From contig NZ_AUJG01000011.1 in the NCBI RefSeq assembly GCF_000424105.1, positions 27,931 to 91,930 on the forward strand: 64,000 bases of DNA. The letters run 5' to 3'. The translations under genes were made by a program, and so were the position numbers. Shown piece after piece: positions 1 through 8,440 of the stretch. Position 1 is the stretch's first letter. Each line of letters starts with the position of its first letter. The DNA comes from Lachnospira multipara ATCC 19207. Its GTDB lineage: Bacteria > Bacillota > Clostridia > Lachnospirales > Lachnospiraceae. A model generated the notes under the pieces. The model was not told the origin of the DNA, made no database searches, and saw nothing but the letters and a program-made list of their open reading frames with translations.

Positions 1-530
1 GTCTTTTCCACGATTATTGAAACCAAATTTGAATAAATCACCCTCTATAACCGTTATGCGATTCTTTCCACGTTTCCAAATAATTGATGGTGTTTCATCA
101 ATTTTGTTATTTTCAGAAATAGCAGTACGCAATTCTTGGGTTAGTAATTTGGCTAGCATATTCCTATCTTTATATAGGATATCACGACTGCTGTCCGTTT
201 TATGGGACAGATTGAATAGAGCGTCTTGTAAAGCTGGGATTTTTGCTTCTTCAAGAAAATCATCTATATAATCTTTGAAGTGTGATTCGATTTTTTCATC
301 GATGCCGATTATTGTTAAAGCATCCCGTAAAGCTTTAGGAACATCTTTTTCTGATTTAGTAGTTCGCTAACGCGTCCCTTATTAAGCCATAATGGTTCTT
401 TGTTTTTGTTCTTTATGTTTCCGGCATAGACTAAGGGTGAAATGAAATCATTAAACATATCTTCATCAGATGCATTAGGGTTCTTGTGAAATGGCTTTAT
501 GGTTTTAAATAGAACTGTTAAGCAGGCCAT
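1..530 (-). pseudogene. Unrecognised gene with a frame break, truncated by the window edge
   Basis: Reading leftwards, a good ribosome binding site (AAGGAG) precedes an ATG at 530. The first frame runs to a stop at 315, starting MACLTVLFKT. After a -1 shift near 340-360 a second frame stays open to the window edge and looks like normal protein (DVPKALRDAL, then DDFLEEAKIP and SIIWKRGKNR). The two halves together look like one gene broken by a small indel, although an assembly error or recoding (the AAA AAG run near the break) cannot be excluded. I do not recognise the family. It is divergent from the DUF4417 module, so it belongs to the same accessory patch. Confidence 0.55.
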
Positions 531-669
531 TGTCTTTTGTTCTCCTTTCTATCGTAACTTAACGTAACTTTATAGTAACCGTGTGGGAACGAGTTATTCT
601 TTCTTCAAGCCTAAAATGAAATTACAGAAACCAAGTTGGTTATGAATTTTATTATAGGAGGAAGAATAA

Positions 670-1404
670 ATGAATAATTCTTCTACAAAACAAAGTAATG
701 TGTCAAGAAGTGGTTTGCAGGACATTTGGAATGCGTTCATGGTCGAGGGTGCAAAATTCTCTGTCAATGATATTCCGATATGTCCTACGACAGCTTCAAA
801 AATTCCGTCAAAACTTATTTCTTTTGATGATGCTAAAGCAATTCACAAAAGAGAAATGCAAAGAGGAAACAAAGAATATAAAGTAGATGGTTTTGTTCAC
901 TTCTTTATTGATGATCAAAAGTTTGACGGAAAGCGTAGTAGCATATGGTTATATCCCCAAAAAGCCTTAGAAATCATTAAACATTTTTCTGGAATTATAG
1001 CTCCGGATTTTTCAACCTATGCTGACTTTCCTGAACCACTTAAAAAGTGGAATTACTACCGTATGTGTGCCTTCGGATATTGGGCTGGTAAGCAAGGCGT
1101 TCCAGTCATTAGTAATTGCCGCTGGGGAACTGAAGAAACTTGGATATATTGTTTCGACGGTAATCCAAGCAACAGTATGCTTGCAATAGGTGTTGTGGCA
1201 AGCGGCATTAGGCATCTTGAAAACAGACCATTGTTTGAAAAAGGGTTGTTTAAAATGGTTGAGCAGCTTCATCCTCACACAATCATTGTTTATGGATCTG
1301 CTAATTACACCTGTTTTGATGAATTAAGAAAACAGGGAATAAAGGTTGTCTCATATCCAAGTAAAACGAGTTTAGCTTTTGCGGAAAGGAGAGCCAATGA
1401 GTAA
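670..1404 (+). CDS. DUF4417-family protein, copy A (first gene of a toxin-immunity module)
   Basis: A 244-residue soluble protein without signal peptide or membrane segment. Residues about 90-225 match my memory of DUF4417, a family of unknown function seen in phages and mobile elements. Landmarks are APDFSTYADFPEPLKKW, the following YRMCAFGYW, VPVISNCRWGTEETW and IIVYGSANY. The start has a strong site (TAGGAGGAAG) 8 bases upstream. The gene overlaps the next by 8 bases, suggesting coupled translation. A second DUF4417 gene at 40612-41292 sits in the same position relative to a different toxin. The function is unknown. Its constant association with small nuclease-like proteins suggests it controls, senses for, or chaperones them, which is inference only. 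Confidence 0.75.
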   Translation: MNNSSTKQSNVSRSGLQDIWNAFMVEGAKFSVNDIPICPTTASKIPSKLISFDDAKAIHKREMQRGNKEYKVDGFVHFFIDDQKFDGKRSSIWLYPQKALEIIKHFSGIIAPDFSTYADFPEPLKKWNYYRMCAFGYWAGKQGVPVISNCRWGTEETWIYCFDGNPSNSMLAIGVVASGIRHLENRPLFEKGLFKMVEQLHPHTIIVYGSANYTCFDELRKQGIKVVSYPSKTSLAFAERRANE

Positions 1405-1810
1405 AGCAATTAGCGGAAAATTTTCCGGTACAAAAGGTGAAGGTGCAGCACTTGTTTCTCAATTAGATGCAAGTGGTGTAAAATATAATAAAAAGGACGT
1501 TGTTGCAATTACTAAGGATCTTGATAGCAACATAGTATGGCTTGAAAAGGGTCATCTCGGGAATAAACCGTCGGGTTTGGCTCATATTATTGAAGAGCAT
1601 GCAGCTGACTTTGAAAAACAAAATATTTCGCGAGATGAGATTCCACAGTATATTATGCAAGCGGTAAAGAGTGGAACCATAGTTGGCTATCAAGGTCGTG
1701 GAAAAGGGCGCCCAATTTATGAATTTATTTATAAAGGAAAGACCCGACGAGTAGCAATTTCAATTGGTAGTAATGGCTATATCGTTGGTGCAAATCCTAA
1801 ATCAATTTAA
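1397..1810 (+). CDS. Small nuclease-toxin-like protein (BECR/RelE-type polymorphic toxin domain)
   Basis: A 137-residue protein that resembles the C-terminal nuclease tip of polymorphic toxins, here as a free-standing gene without any secretion or LXG/WXG domain. Visible features are WLEKG, GLAHIIEEHAADF (a conserved His-rich helix), IVGYQGRGKGRPIYEF and RVAISIGSNGYIVGANP near the C-terminus. The GRxxYEx3YxGKxxRVAxxxGxNGxIVGxNP pattern is the one I associate with barnase/EndoU/ColicinE5-D/RelE-fold nucleases; the exact Pfam family is uncertain. Its start overlaps the DUF4417 stop (ATGAGTAA) and 13 bases separate it from the immunity-like gene. The likely role is an RNase effector neutralised by its neighbour. 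Confidence 0.55.
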   Translation: MSKAISGKFSGTKGEGAALVSQLDASGVKYNKKDVVAITKDLDSNIVWLEKGHLGNKPSGLAHIIEEHAADFEKQNISRDEIPQYIMQAVKSGTIVGYQGRGKGRPIYEFIYKGKTRRVAISIGSNGYIVGANPKSI

Positions 1811-1823
1811 AAGGAGAAATCAC

Positions 1824-2141
1824 ATGAAAAAATTAAAATTATCTCTTGAATATCAATGTTATCCTATTTGGAGTTATGATGAAGATGGTTCTTTAATAGA
1901 CAATGATTTGCCGGAAGAACTTAGAGACGATGAAGAGCTTGATAATCTGTTGTTAGATATCCAGGAAACTTTCGATGGATTATACATAGATACACCAAGC
2001 GAATTTACCTCCAACGATTTTTCTTCAGATGACGAGAAAGAGGCGTTTCAATCTAAAATAGATAAGGCATTAAATCTATTGATAGACCGATACGGAAGTG
2101 AGTATGAAATCGAATCCAAGTATCTAAAAAACTCTCGATAA
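1824..2141 (+). CDS. Acidic immunity-like protein, partner of the upstream toxin
   Basis: A 105-residue, strongly acidic protein. It begins MKKLKLSLEYQCYPIW and continues with an Asp/Glu-rich stretch (LPEELRDDEELDNLL), typical of cognate immunity proteins that mask basic nucleases. The start at 1824 is preceded by AAAGGAGAAATC. It is the last gene of the three-gene module and is followed by an intrinsic terminator. The immunity assignment rests on position, size and charge, because I recognise the general look but not a named family. Confidence 0.5.
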   Translation: MKKLKLSLEYQCYPIWSYDEDGSLIDNDLPEELRDDEELDNLLLDIQETFDGLYIDTPSEFTSNDFSSDDEKEAFQSKIDKALNLLIDRYGSEYEIESKYLKNSR

Positions 2142-2176
2142 AGCAATTATTCTTATGAAATTCTCATTTTATTTAT

Positions 2177-2218
2177 AACAGCGAAAGCAAGGAAAAGACC
2201 ATGTTTTCGCTGTTTTTT
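2177..2218 (+). terminator. Intrinsic terminator of the DUF4417 module
   Basis: AACAGCGAAA (2177-2186) pairs with TTTCGCTGTT (2205-2214), followed by a T run. It closes the three-gene transcript. Confidence 0.8.
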
Positions 2219-2354
2219 ATTATACTCCCATTTAGAATGAAAGTATATAAGCAATTACATCGCCGATATTGTCGTCAGCAACAGGCTCATACTATTTTTC
2301 TATTATTAATGCTGGCGAAAAATAACGTGTTGAAAAAATGCTAAAAAATGTGTA

Positions 2355-2397
2355 AAATAGATTGGATTGTCTTTTACAGTTCAATCTATTTTTTTTA
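2355..2397 (+). terminator. Terminator-like hairpin upstream of gltX
   Basis: AAATAGATTG (2355-2364) and CAATCTATTT (2382-2391) form a 10-bp stem followed by T residues. It lies 45 bases before gltX, so it either ends read-through from the left or attenuates gltX. Between 2219 and 2354 I see no gene. Confidence 0.55.
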
Positions 2398-2441
2398 GTT
2401 GGATATAGGCGAAAGCTTATAAAATAGTTTAGGAGGATATT

Positions 2442-4139
2442 ATGGATTATCAGAAGTTAGCTAATCTTTTATTTCCTGATGTAGAACATACACCAGAGTA
2501 TTATGAAGAGAAATTCCCATATAGAAAGTTACCTAACGGTGCTGAGGTTACACGTATGGCTCCATCACCTACAGGTTTTATTCATTTAGGTAACCTTTAT
2601 TCAGCATTAGCTGATGAAAGAATTGCTCATAGAAAGGGTGGAGTTTTTTATCTTCGTATCGAAGATACAGATGAAAAGCGTAAAGTAGACGGTGCCGTTG
2701 ATATTATTATTAACGTTTTAAGATATTTTGATATTGAATTTGATGAGGGTGCAGGTTTCGATGATTCAGATCCTCGTAATGCTTATGGTCCTTATTTCCA
2801 GAGACAGAGAGTAGAGATTTATCATACATTTGCAAAATCATTAGTTGAAAGAGGTTTAGCTTATCCTTGTTTCGCAACTGAGGAAGAACTTGAAGAAATC
2901 AGACAGAAGCAGGAAGCTAATAAGGAACTTACAGGTTACTATGGAAAGTATGCTATTAGCCGAGACTTATCTTATGAAACAATCGAAGAGAATATTAAGG
3001 CAGGTAAGCCTTATGTATTAAGACTTCGTTCACAGGGTAGCCCAGATAAGGAAATCACATTTGTTGATAGCATTAAGGGTGAAATTAAGTTACCAGAGAA
3101 TATTCATGATATCGTTCTTTTAAAGAAGGATGGTATTCCAACATATCACTTTGCTCATGCAATTGATGATCATTTCATGAGAACAACAACAGTTATTAGA
3201 GGTGGCGAGTGGTTATCTTCTGTTCCTACACACTATGAATTATTCCATGTGTTAGGATTTAAGATGCCTAAGTATGCTCATACAGCTCACCTTATGAAGT
3301 TTGATGAAACAACTGGTGGTAAGAGAAAGTTATCTAAGAGAAAGGATCCAGAGTTAAGCCTTGATTATTACCGTAAGGATGGTTACCATCCATACACAAT
3401 GAAGGTATATCTTCTTACACTTCTTAACTCTAACTTTGAGGAATGGCATGATAAGTATCCTGATAAGGATATTAATGAATTCCCATTTACAGTTGAGAAG
3501 ATGAGTGTTTCAGGTGCTCTTTTTGATAAGGAAAAGCTTCATAACATTTGTAAGAACGAGTTCTCTAAGTTATCTGAGGAAGACGTTTATGAATTCCTTT
3601 ATAACTGGGCTATGGAAAATGAACCAGAGAAGGCTAAGATTTGGTTTGCTGATAAGGAAAAGATGCTTTCTATTCTTCGTTTATACATGGGTGTTGGTGC
3701 TAAGAGAAGAAGAAAGGATCTTATGTATGCTAGACAGATTCTTAACCTCTTTGATTACTTCTTTGGCATTGATGCAGTAACTGAACCATTTATTGAAGGT
3801 GGAGAAGTTGATATGAATGGTAAGGAAAAGGATGACTTTAGATTAGATTCTGAAGAAATCAGCAAGATTTTAACAGCTTACCTTGCTAAGTATGACCATA
3901 ACGATGATAATTCAGCTTGGTTTAACAAGCTTAAGGAAATCGCTGATGAATTAGGATATGCATCAGATATGAAGGCTTATAAGGCTAATCCAGAAAACTT
4001 CAAGGGCTCAGTTTCAGATATTGCTGAAGCTGTAAGAATTGCAGTAACTGGTAGAGCTAACACACCTGACCTTTGGACTATTGTTCATATTATGGGTGAG
4101 GATGTAATGAGAGAGAAGATTCAGGCTTGTATTAAGTAA
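2442..4139 (+). CDS. gltX: Glutamyl-tRNA synthetase
   Basis: A class I aminoacyl-tRNA synthetase that charges tRNA-Glu. The catalytic signatures are present: PSPTGFIHLGN near residue 42 (HIGH-type motif) and KLSKRKDP near residue 298 (KMSKS-type motif), with LRIEDTDEKR as the glutamate-binding loop. At 565 residues it is longer than the usual 480-500, with an extended C-terminal anticodon-binding half. The start has a perfect site, TAGGAGGATATT-ATG. The codon use (many AAG, CTT and TTA) is that of a highly expressed core gene. It is followed by a cluster of hairpins and then the queuosine precursor genes. Confidence 0.95.
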   Translation: MDYQKLANLLFPDVEHTPEYYEEKFPYRKLPNGAEVTRMAPSPTGFIHLGNLYSALADERIAHRKGGVFYLRIEDTDEKRKVDGAVDIIINVLRYFDIEFDEGAGFDDSDPRNAYGPYFQRQRVEIYHTFAKSLVERGLAYPCFATEEELEEIRQKQEANKELTGYYGKYAISRDLSYETIEENIKAGKPYVLRLRSQGSPDKEITFVDSIKGEIKLPENIHDIVLLKKDGIPTYHFAHAIDDHFMRTTTVIRGGEWLSSVPTHYELFHVLGFKMPKYAHTAHLMKFDETTGGKRKLSKRKDPELSLDYYRKDGYHPYTMKVYLLTLLNSNFEEWHDKYPDKDINEFPFTVEKMSVSGALFDKEKLHNICKNEFSKLSEEDVYEFLYNWAMENEPEKAKIWFADKEKMLSILRLYMGVGAKRRRKDLMYARQILNLFDYFFGIDAVTEPFIEGGEVDMNGKEKDDFRLDSEEISKILTAYLAKYDHNDDNSAWFNKLKEIADELGYASDMKAYKANPENFKGSVSDIAEAVRIAVTGRANTPDLWTIVHIMGEDVMREKIQACIK

Positions 4140-4182
4140 GATGAGTCTAGAAAATTGAATAGAAAATAATCCAATAAATATT

Positions 4183-4356
4183 GTGAAGAAGGAATTGGCT
4201 CACTTCGTGAGCGATTCTTTTCACAAGGAATGTCAACAAATTAGCTAAAGCGAATTTGTCGACGTTCACAAGGAGTGACCGCCATAAGAGTTGCCTAGCG
4301 GCAATAGGCGGTCACGTGTAGCAAGGGATCTGCCCACTTCGTGGGCACCTTGCTAC
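4183..4356. repeat. Cluster of four strong hairpins downstream of gltX
   Basis: There are four consecutive inverted repeats in about 175 bp. GTGAA..GGCTCAC-TTC-GTGAGC..TTCAC lies at 4183-4223 and probably ends gltX. GTCAACAAATTAGC and GCGAATTTGTCGAC pair at about 4232-4263. GTGACCGCC and GGCGGTCAC pair at 4275-4315, with an inner TTGCC/GGCAA stem. GTAGCAAGG and CCTTGCTAC pair at 4318-4356 around GCCCAC-TTC-GTGGGC. The tract is more GC-rich than its surroundings and has no coding potential that I can see. Confidence 0.7.
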
Positions 4357-4399
4357 AGGTGACAGTTCATTTGTACCATCCTGTCGTTAAATAAAACTA

Positions 4400-4458
4400 G
4401 GGCTAAATTCTGAATTTATGCCCCAGAAGTGTTTTACTCTGGGGCTTTATTTATTTTT
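4400..4458 (+). promoter_or_regulatory. Possible attenuator ahead of queD (competing hairpins)
   Basis: GGGC-TAAAT (4400-4408) can pair with ATTTA-T-GCCC (4414-4423). GCCCCAGA (4420-4427) can pair with TCTGGGGC (4438-4445), followed by TTTATTTATTTTT. The two stems share GCCC at 4420-4423, so they exclude each other, as in an antiterminator/terminator switch. A preQ1 riboswitch would make biological sense here, but the sequence does not match the preQ1-I consensus I know. The ligand is therefore unassigned. Confidence 0.5.
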
Positions 4459-4513
4459 AGTCTGATGGTGCATGATAATTAGTGTTTTAGTAGTGTTATA
4501 AGGAGAAATTATT

Positions 4514-4921
4514 ATGTATAGTGTGACAACAAAAGCTGAATTCGATGCGGCACATTTTCTTGCCGGTTACCCAGGTAAATGTAAGAATCTTCACGGTCAT
4601 AGATGGAGTATTGAGGCAACTCTTAAGGGCGAGGAGCTTGATGAGCTTGGCATGTTAGTTGATTTTACTGACATTAAGAGAGACTTAAAGGAGATCTGCG
4701 ATAATTTTGATCATAGTTTAATAATGAAGAAGGATAGTTTAAAGCCTGCAACTCTTGAAGCTTTAATGGATGAGGGCTTTAAGATTAACATTATGGATTT
4801 TATGCCAACTGCTGAAGGTTTTGCAAAGTTTTTCTTTGAGGAGTTAGAAAAGAAGAATTATCCTATCGTAGAAATAAAGGTGTATGAGACACCAAAGAAC
4901 TACGCAACATACACAAAGTAA
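4514..4921 (+). CDS. queD: 6-carboxy-5,6,7,8-tetrahydropterin synthase
   Basis: QueD converts dihydroneopterin triphosphate to 6-carboxytetrahydropterin, the first committed step toward preQ0. It is 135 residues. The zinc-binding His residues are visible in FDAAHFLAG (near residue 13) and LHGHRW (near residue 28), with a Cys in KCKNLHGH as the expected catalytic Cys. The start has AAGGAGAAATT upstream. It is the first gene of queD-queE-queC-queF. No folE (GTP cyclohydrolase) is in this window, so the substrate must come from elsewhere. Confidence 0.95.
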   Translation: MYSVTTKAEFDAAHFLAGYPGKCKNLHGHRWSIEATLKGEELDELGMLVDFTDIKRDLKEICDNFDHSLIMKKDSLKPATLEALMDEGFKINIMDFMPTAEGFAKFFFEELEKKNYPIVEIKVYETPKNYATYTK

Positions 4922-4944
4922 TAGTAGAAAAGGAATTGAATAAA

Positions 4945-5628
4945 ATGGACATTAATTATGAGTTAAAATTTCCTTTAGTAGAACATTTTATAAGTATTAA
5001 TGGCGAGGGTAGAAGAGCGGGTCAGTTAGCACTTTTTATTAGACTTGCAGGATGTAACCTCGATTGTAGCTATTGCGATACTAAGTGGGCTAATAAAGCA
5101 GATGTTAAATTTGAGAAAAAGACAATAAGAGAAATCGTTGATATTGTTAAGAATTCTAATTGTAAAAATGTGACATTAACAGGTGGCGAACCTCTTTTAA
5201 AGAAGGATGTGGACCAACTTATTGCAGCTATTTTAGAGTTAGATGACATTAGACTTGAAATTGAAACAAACGGAAGTCAACCAATTAAGAAATATGATGA
5301 TTGGGAGCGTCGTCCGGTTATGACTCTTGATTATAAGCTTGCAAGTTCAGGTTGTGAGGCAGCTATGAATACAGAAAACTTTAACTATCTTCATAAGGAG
5401 GATTCAGTAAAGTTTGTTAGTGGCAGCAGAGCTGACCTTGAAAGAACACTTGAAATCATAACAAAATATGATTTAACTTCAAAAGCAAATTGTATTATAA
5501 GCCCTGTGTTTGGACAGATTGAACCAGTGGAAATCGTTGATTTTATGAAGGAGCATGAAATGAATGATGTCTTTTTACAGTTACAGATGCACAAAATCAT
5601 CTGGGACCCAAACAAGCAAGGAGTTTAA
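4945..5628 (+). CDS. queE: 7-carboxy-7-deazaguanine synthase (radical SAM)
   Basis: QueE is a radical SAM enzyme that contracts 6-carboxytetrahydropterin to 7-carboxy-7-deazaguanine. The cluster motif is CNLDCSYCDT (Cx3Cx2C) around residue 38, followed by TLTGGEPLL. It is 227 residues, normal for the family. I chose ATG 4945 because AAAGGA lies about 10 bases upstream; a TTG at 4936 is in frame but too close to that site. It follows queD by 23 bases and is separated from queC by a hairpin cluster. Confidence 0.93.
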   Translation: MDINYELKFPLVEHFISINGEGRRAGQLALFIRLAGCNLDCSYCDTKWANKADVKFEKKTIREIVDIVKNSNCKNVTLTGGEPLLKKDVDQLIAAILELDDIRLEIETNGSQPIKKYDDWERRPVMTLDYKLASSGCEAAMNTENFNYLHKEDSVKFVSGSRADLERTLEIITKYDLTSKANCIISPVFGQIEPVEIVDFMKEHEMNDVFLQLQMHKIIWDPNKQGV

Positions 5629-5645
5629 TGCGTGAGGTCCCCCCT

Positions 5646-5744
5646 GTCATAACTAGCGCAGCTAGTTGTGACCAAGCGTCAGCCCTTCGCGAAGCGAATC
5701 TAATGGCTGATGTTCCCCCCCGGCAGCAGTTAGCGAAGCTAACT
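5646..5744. repeat. Hairpin cluster between queE and queC
   Basis: There are three inverted repeats. GTCATAACTAGC and GCTAGTTGTGAC pair at 5646-5672. CGTCAGCC and GGCTGATG pair at 5677-5712 around TTCGC-GAA-GCGAA. AGTTAGC-GAA-GCTAACT lies at 5728-5744. C-rich runs lie between them. The style (tight GAA/GCA loops, GC-rich) is shared with the clusters at 4.2, 10.3, 39.7 and 56.2 kb. The position inside the operon suggests mRNA processing or partial termination, which is inference. Confidence 0.65.
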
Positions 5745-5779
5745 ACGACAAAATACATTAGAAAAGGAAGGTTAAGATT

Positions 5780-6490
5780 ATGGCAGAGAAAAAAGAAAAA
5801 GCATTAGTACTATGTAGTGGTGGAATCGATAGTACAACATGTCTTGGTATGGCAGTGGATAAATATGGTAAGGAAAATGTTGTAGCTCTTTCAATTAGCT
5901 ACGGACAGAAGCATGACAGAGAAGTAAAGAGCGCTAAAAAGGTCTGTGAATTTTACGGCGTTGAGCTCTATACTCTCGATTTAGCAAAGATTTTCACATA
6001 TAGTAATTGTTCCCTTTTAAAGGGTTCTGAAGAAGAGATTCCAAAGGAAAGTTATGCAGAGCAGTTAAAGGAAACAAATGGAAAGCCAGTTTCAACTTAC
6101 GTTCCATTTAGAAATGGTTTATTCCTTTCATCAGCAGCAAGTTTTGCTCTTTCTAAGGAATGTAGCGTAATTTACTATGGTGCTCATGCAGATGATGCAG
6201 CAGGTAGTGCTTATCCAGATTGCTCAACAGTATTTAATGATGCTATGAATAAGGCAATTTATGAGGGAAGTGGAAAGCAGTTAAAGATTGTTGCTCCATT
6301 TATTAATTCTCATAAGGCAGATGTAGTAAAGGAAGGCCTTAGACTTGGCGTTCCATATAAGTACACATGGAGTTGCTATGAAGGCAAGGATAAGCCATGT
6401 GGCGTTTGCGGTACATGTATTGATAGAGCGGAAGCTTTCAGACTTAACGGAGCCCCAGATCCAGCCCTAACATACGAGTTTGAAGATTAA
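5780..6490 (+). CDS. queC: 7-cyano-7-deazaguanine synthase
   Basis: QueC makes preQ0 from 7-carboxy-7-deazaguanine, ammonia and ATP. It is 236 residues. The PP-loop motif [10 protein letters not shown] lies near residue 12. The zinc-binding cysteines are visible near the C-terminus in [17 protein letters not shown]. The start is preceded by AAAGGAAGG. It is 29 bases ahead of queF, and the two are probably cotranscribed. Confidence 0.96.
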   Translation: MAEKKEKALVLCSGGIDSTTCLGMAVDKYGKENVVALSISYGQKHDREVKSAKKVCEFYGVELYTLDLAKIFTYSNCSLLKGSEEEIPKESYAEQLKETNGKPVSTYVPFRNGLFLSSAASFALSKECSVIYYGAHADDAAGSAYPDCSTVFNDAMNKAIYEGSGKQLKIVAPFINSHKADVVKEGLRLGVPYKYTWSCYEGKDKPCGVCGTCIDRAEAFRLNGAPDPALTYEFED

Positions 6491-6519
6491 TTTATAGACT
6501 AATTAGCCGGAGGTATAAT

Positions 6520-7020
6520 ATGAGTACAACAAGAAAACCAGAAGAGAGAGAAAATGTTACATTATTAGGTCAGGCTGGCGTTAAGTATAAGTCAGACTAC
6601 GCACCAGAAGTTTTAGAGACATTTGTTAATAAGCATCCAGGAAATGACTATTTTGTAAAGTTCAACTGTCCAGAGTTTACATCACTTTGCCCTATTACGG
6701 GACAGCCAGATTTTGCGACAATCTATATTTCCTACGTACCAGGAGAATTAATGGTGGAGAGTAAGTCGCTTAAGCTTTACTTATTTAGCTTTAGAAACCA
6801 TGGCGATTTCCACGAAGATTGCGTAAACATCATTATGAAGGATTTAATTAAGCTTATGGATCCTAAGTATATTGAGGTTTGGGGAAAATTCACTCCAAGA
6901 GGAGGAATTTCTATTGATCCTTACTGTAATTACGGTAAGAAGGGTACTAAGTGGGAAGAGGTTGCATTTGACAGATTAACTCACCACGACATGTATCCAG
7001 AGAAGGTTGATAATAGATAA
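6520..7020 (+). CDS. queF: NADPH-dependent preQ0 reductase
   Basis: QueF reduces the nitrile of preQ0 to preQ1, the base inserted into tRNA by Tgt. It is 166 residues, the short unimodular type. The catalytic Cys lies in [14 protein letters not shown] near residue 57, and [12 protein letters not shown] carries the family's Glu/His region. A good site (CCGGAGGTATAAT) precedes the ATG. tgt and queA are not in this window, so the pathway here ends at preQ1. Confidence 0.96.
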   Translation: MSTTRKPEERENVTLLGQAGVKYKSDYAPEVLETFVNKHPGNDYFVKFNCPEFTSLCPITGQPDFATIYISYVPGELMVESKSLKLYLFSFRNHGDFHEDCVNIIMKDLIKLMDPKYIEVWGKFTPRGGISIDPYCNYGKKGTKWEEVAFDRLTHHDMYPEKVDNR

Positions 7021-7108
7021 GTTTCTTGTGGTTGCCCTCTTTATGTGCTATTATTTAGTTAGATATTTTGGAACAATATAATAGGGGTTAAATAGTTGAG
7101 GGTAATTT

Positions 7109-8410
7109 ATGGAAGCTAAAAAAGCTAGTAAAAAGAGTCCTAAAAGTATTCGTAACCAAATGATGAGAGCAGCAACAATTCCAGCTGTTTTTATGCTTGT
7201 GATTATTGTGTTTGTTTCTCATGCTATGATGCGTAATGCTATTGATAATAACATTAAGCAGAACCTAATTGATTTTGCGAATACTGCAATTAACATGATG
7301 AATAGAGAGAATCCAGGAGACTACACTAAGGTGGGAGAAGAGGAGGTCGCAATTTATAAGGGTGAGACTCTTCTTAATAACAATTACGATTTAATTGATT
7401 CCTTGGTTGATGGAACTAACATGGGAATTACATTTTTTTATAATGACCTTAGAGTAATCTCAACTCTTAAATATAGTGACGGAGCGCGTATTGTAAGCAT
7501 TGCTGCACACAGTAAAGTTAAAAAAGATGTACTAGAAAAAGGCAAGTCAAAGTTTTATAATAATGTCACTTTGAATGGAATCAATTACTATGCATATTAT
7601 AAAGTTCTCTATAATTCAGATGGCTCTATTGCTGGAATGGTAGAGGTGGTTAAGCTTGCCAATCAGGTCAACACCTACATTTTACTAAAACTGATTCCAG
7701 TTTATATTATTGGAACTATCGGAATAATTATGATTGGCTTTATTAGTTATAAGAGCACAGGAAATTTCGTTTCTGTGATTTCTAAACTTGAGAAGCAATT
7801 TACTAAGGTATCTAAGGGTAAACTAGATGGCAGTCTAGATCCTAATATTTTGAATAGAAATGATGAATTTGGAAGTATGGCCAAGGCCGTTGTGAAAATG
7901 CAGACAGCCCTTAGGGCTATGATTGAACTCGATACTTTAACCCAGATTAACAATAGAAGGCGCGGTGATACAAGGCTTAGAAGCATTATTAACCGAGCTA
8001 GAGAAAAGGGAACTGAGTTCAATGTAGCAATTGGGGATATCGACTATTTCAAGAAAGTTAACGATACCTATGGACACGATGCGGGAGATGCAGTCTTAGT
8101 GGCTGTTGCCAACATTTTAAAGAAAGGAATGCAGGGCAGAGGCTTTGTTGCCCGTTGGGGTGGCGAAGAATTTCTAATCGTGTTTGATAGGATGGATTAT
8201 GACTCATCAATTAAGCACCTAAATCGAATTCTTGATAGAATCAGAGCGGAGGTTGTTCACGTTAATGGTTATGAGATTTCTGTAACTATGTCCTTTGGGA
8301 TTACTAGAGGTAAGGAAAACGACGAGAACAACTTAGTCATTAAGAGAGCCGACGAGCTCTTGTATACAGCTAAGTCCACAGGAAGAAATCAAGTTGTATC
8401 AGGATTTTAG
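7109..8410 (+). CDS. Membrane diguanylate cyclase (GGDEF)
   Basis: Makes c-di-GMP from two GTP. It is 433 residues. TM1 lies at about 24-40, an extracytoplasmic sensor region at about 41-190, TM2 at about 193-212, a HAMP-like stretch ends near 260, and the GGDEF domain spans about 270-433. The active-site motif is RWGGEEF, with DIDYFKKVNDTYGHDAGD upstream. I see no RxxD inhibitory site in the expected position before GGEEF, so product feedback may be weak. It is a stand-alone gene. The window also holds an EAL phosphodiesterase (58 kb) and a c-di-GMP riboswitch (63 kb). Confidence 0.92.
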   Translation: MEAKKASKKSPKSIRNQMMRAATIPAVFMLVIIVFVSHAMMRNAIDNNIKQNLIDFANTAINMMNRENPGDYTKVGEEEVAIYKGETLLNNNYDLIDSLVDGTNMGITFFYNDLRVISTLKYSDGARIVSIAAHSKVKKDVLEKGKSKFYNNVTLNGINYYAYYKVLYNSDGSIAGMVEVVKLANQVNTYILLKLIPVYIIGTIGIIMIGFISYKSTGNFVSVISKLEKQFTKVSKGKLDGSLDPNILNRNDEFGSMAKAVVKMQTALRAMIELDTLTQINNRRRGDTRLRSIINRAREKGTEFNVAIGDIDYFKKVNDTYGHDAGDAVLVAVANILKKGMQGRGFVARWGGEEFLIVFDRMDYDSSIKHLNRILDRIRAEVVHVNGYEISVTMSFGITRGKENDENNLVIKRADELLYTAKSTGRNQVVSGF

Positions 8411-8440
8411 CTAGATTATATATAAGGTGGATATACGGTT

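Noticed and set aside
4400..4458. preQ1-I riboswitch call
   Set aside because: The position is right but the core sequence I know for preQ1-I is absent, so I list only a possible attenuator.
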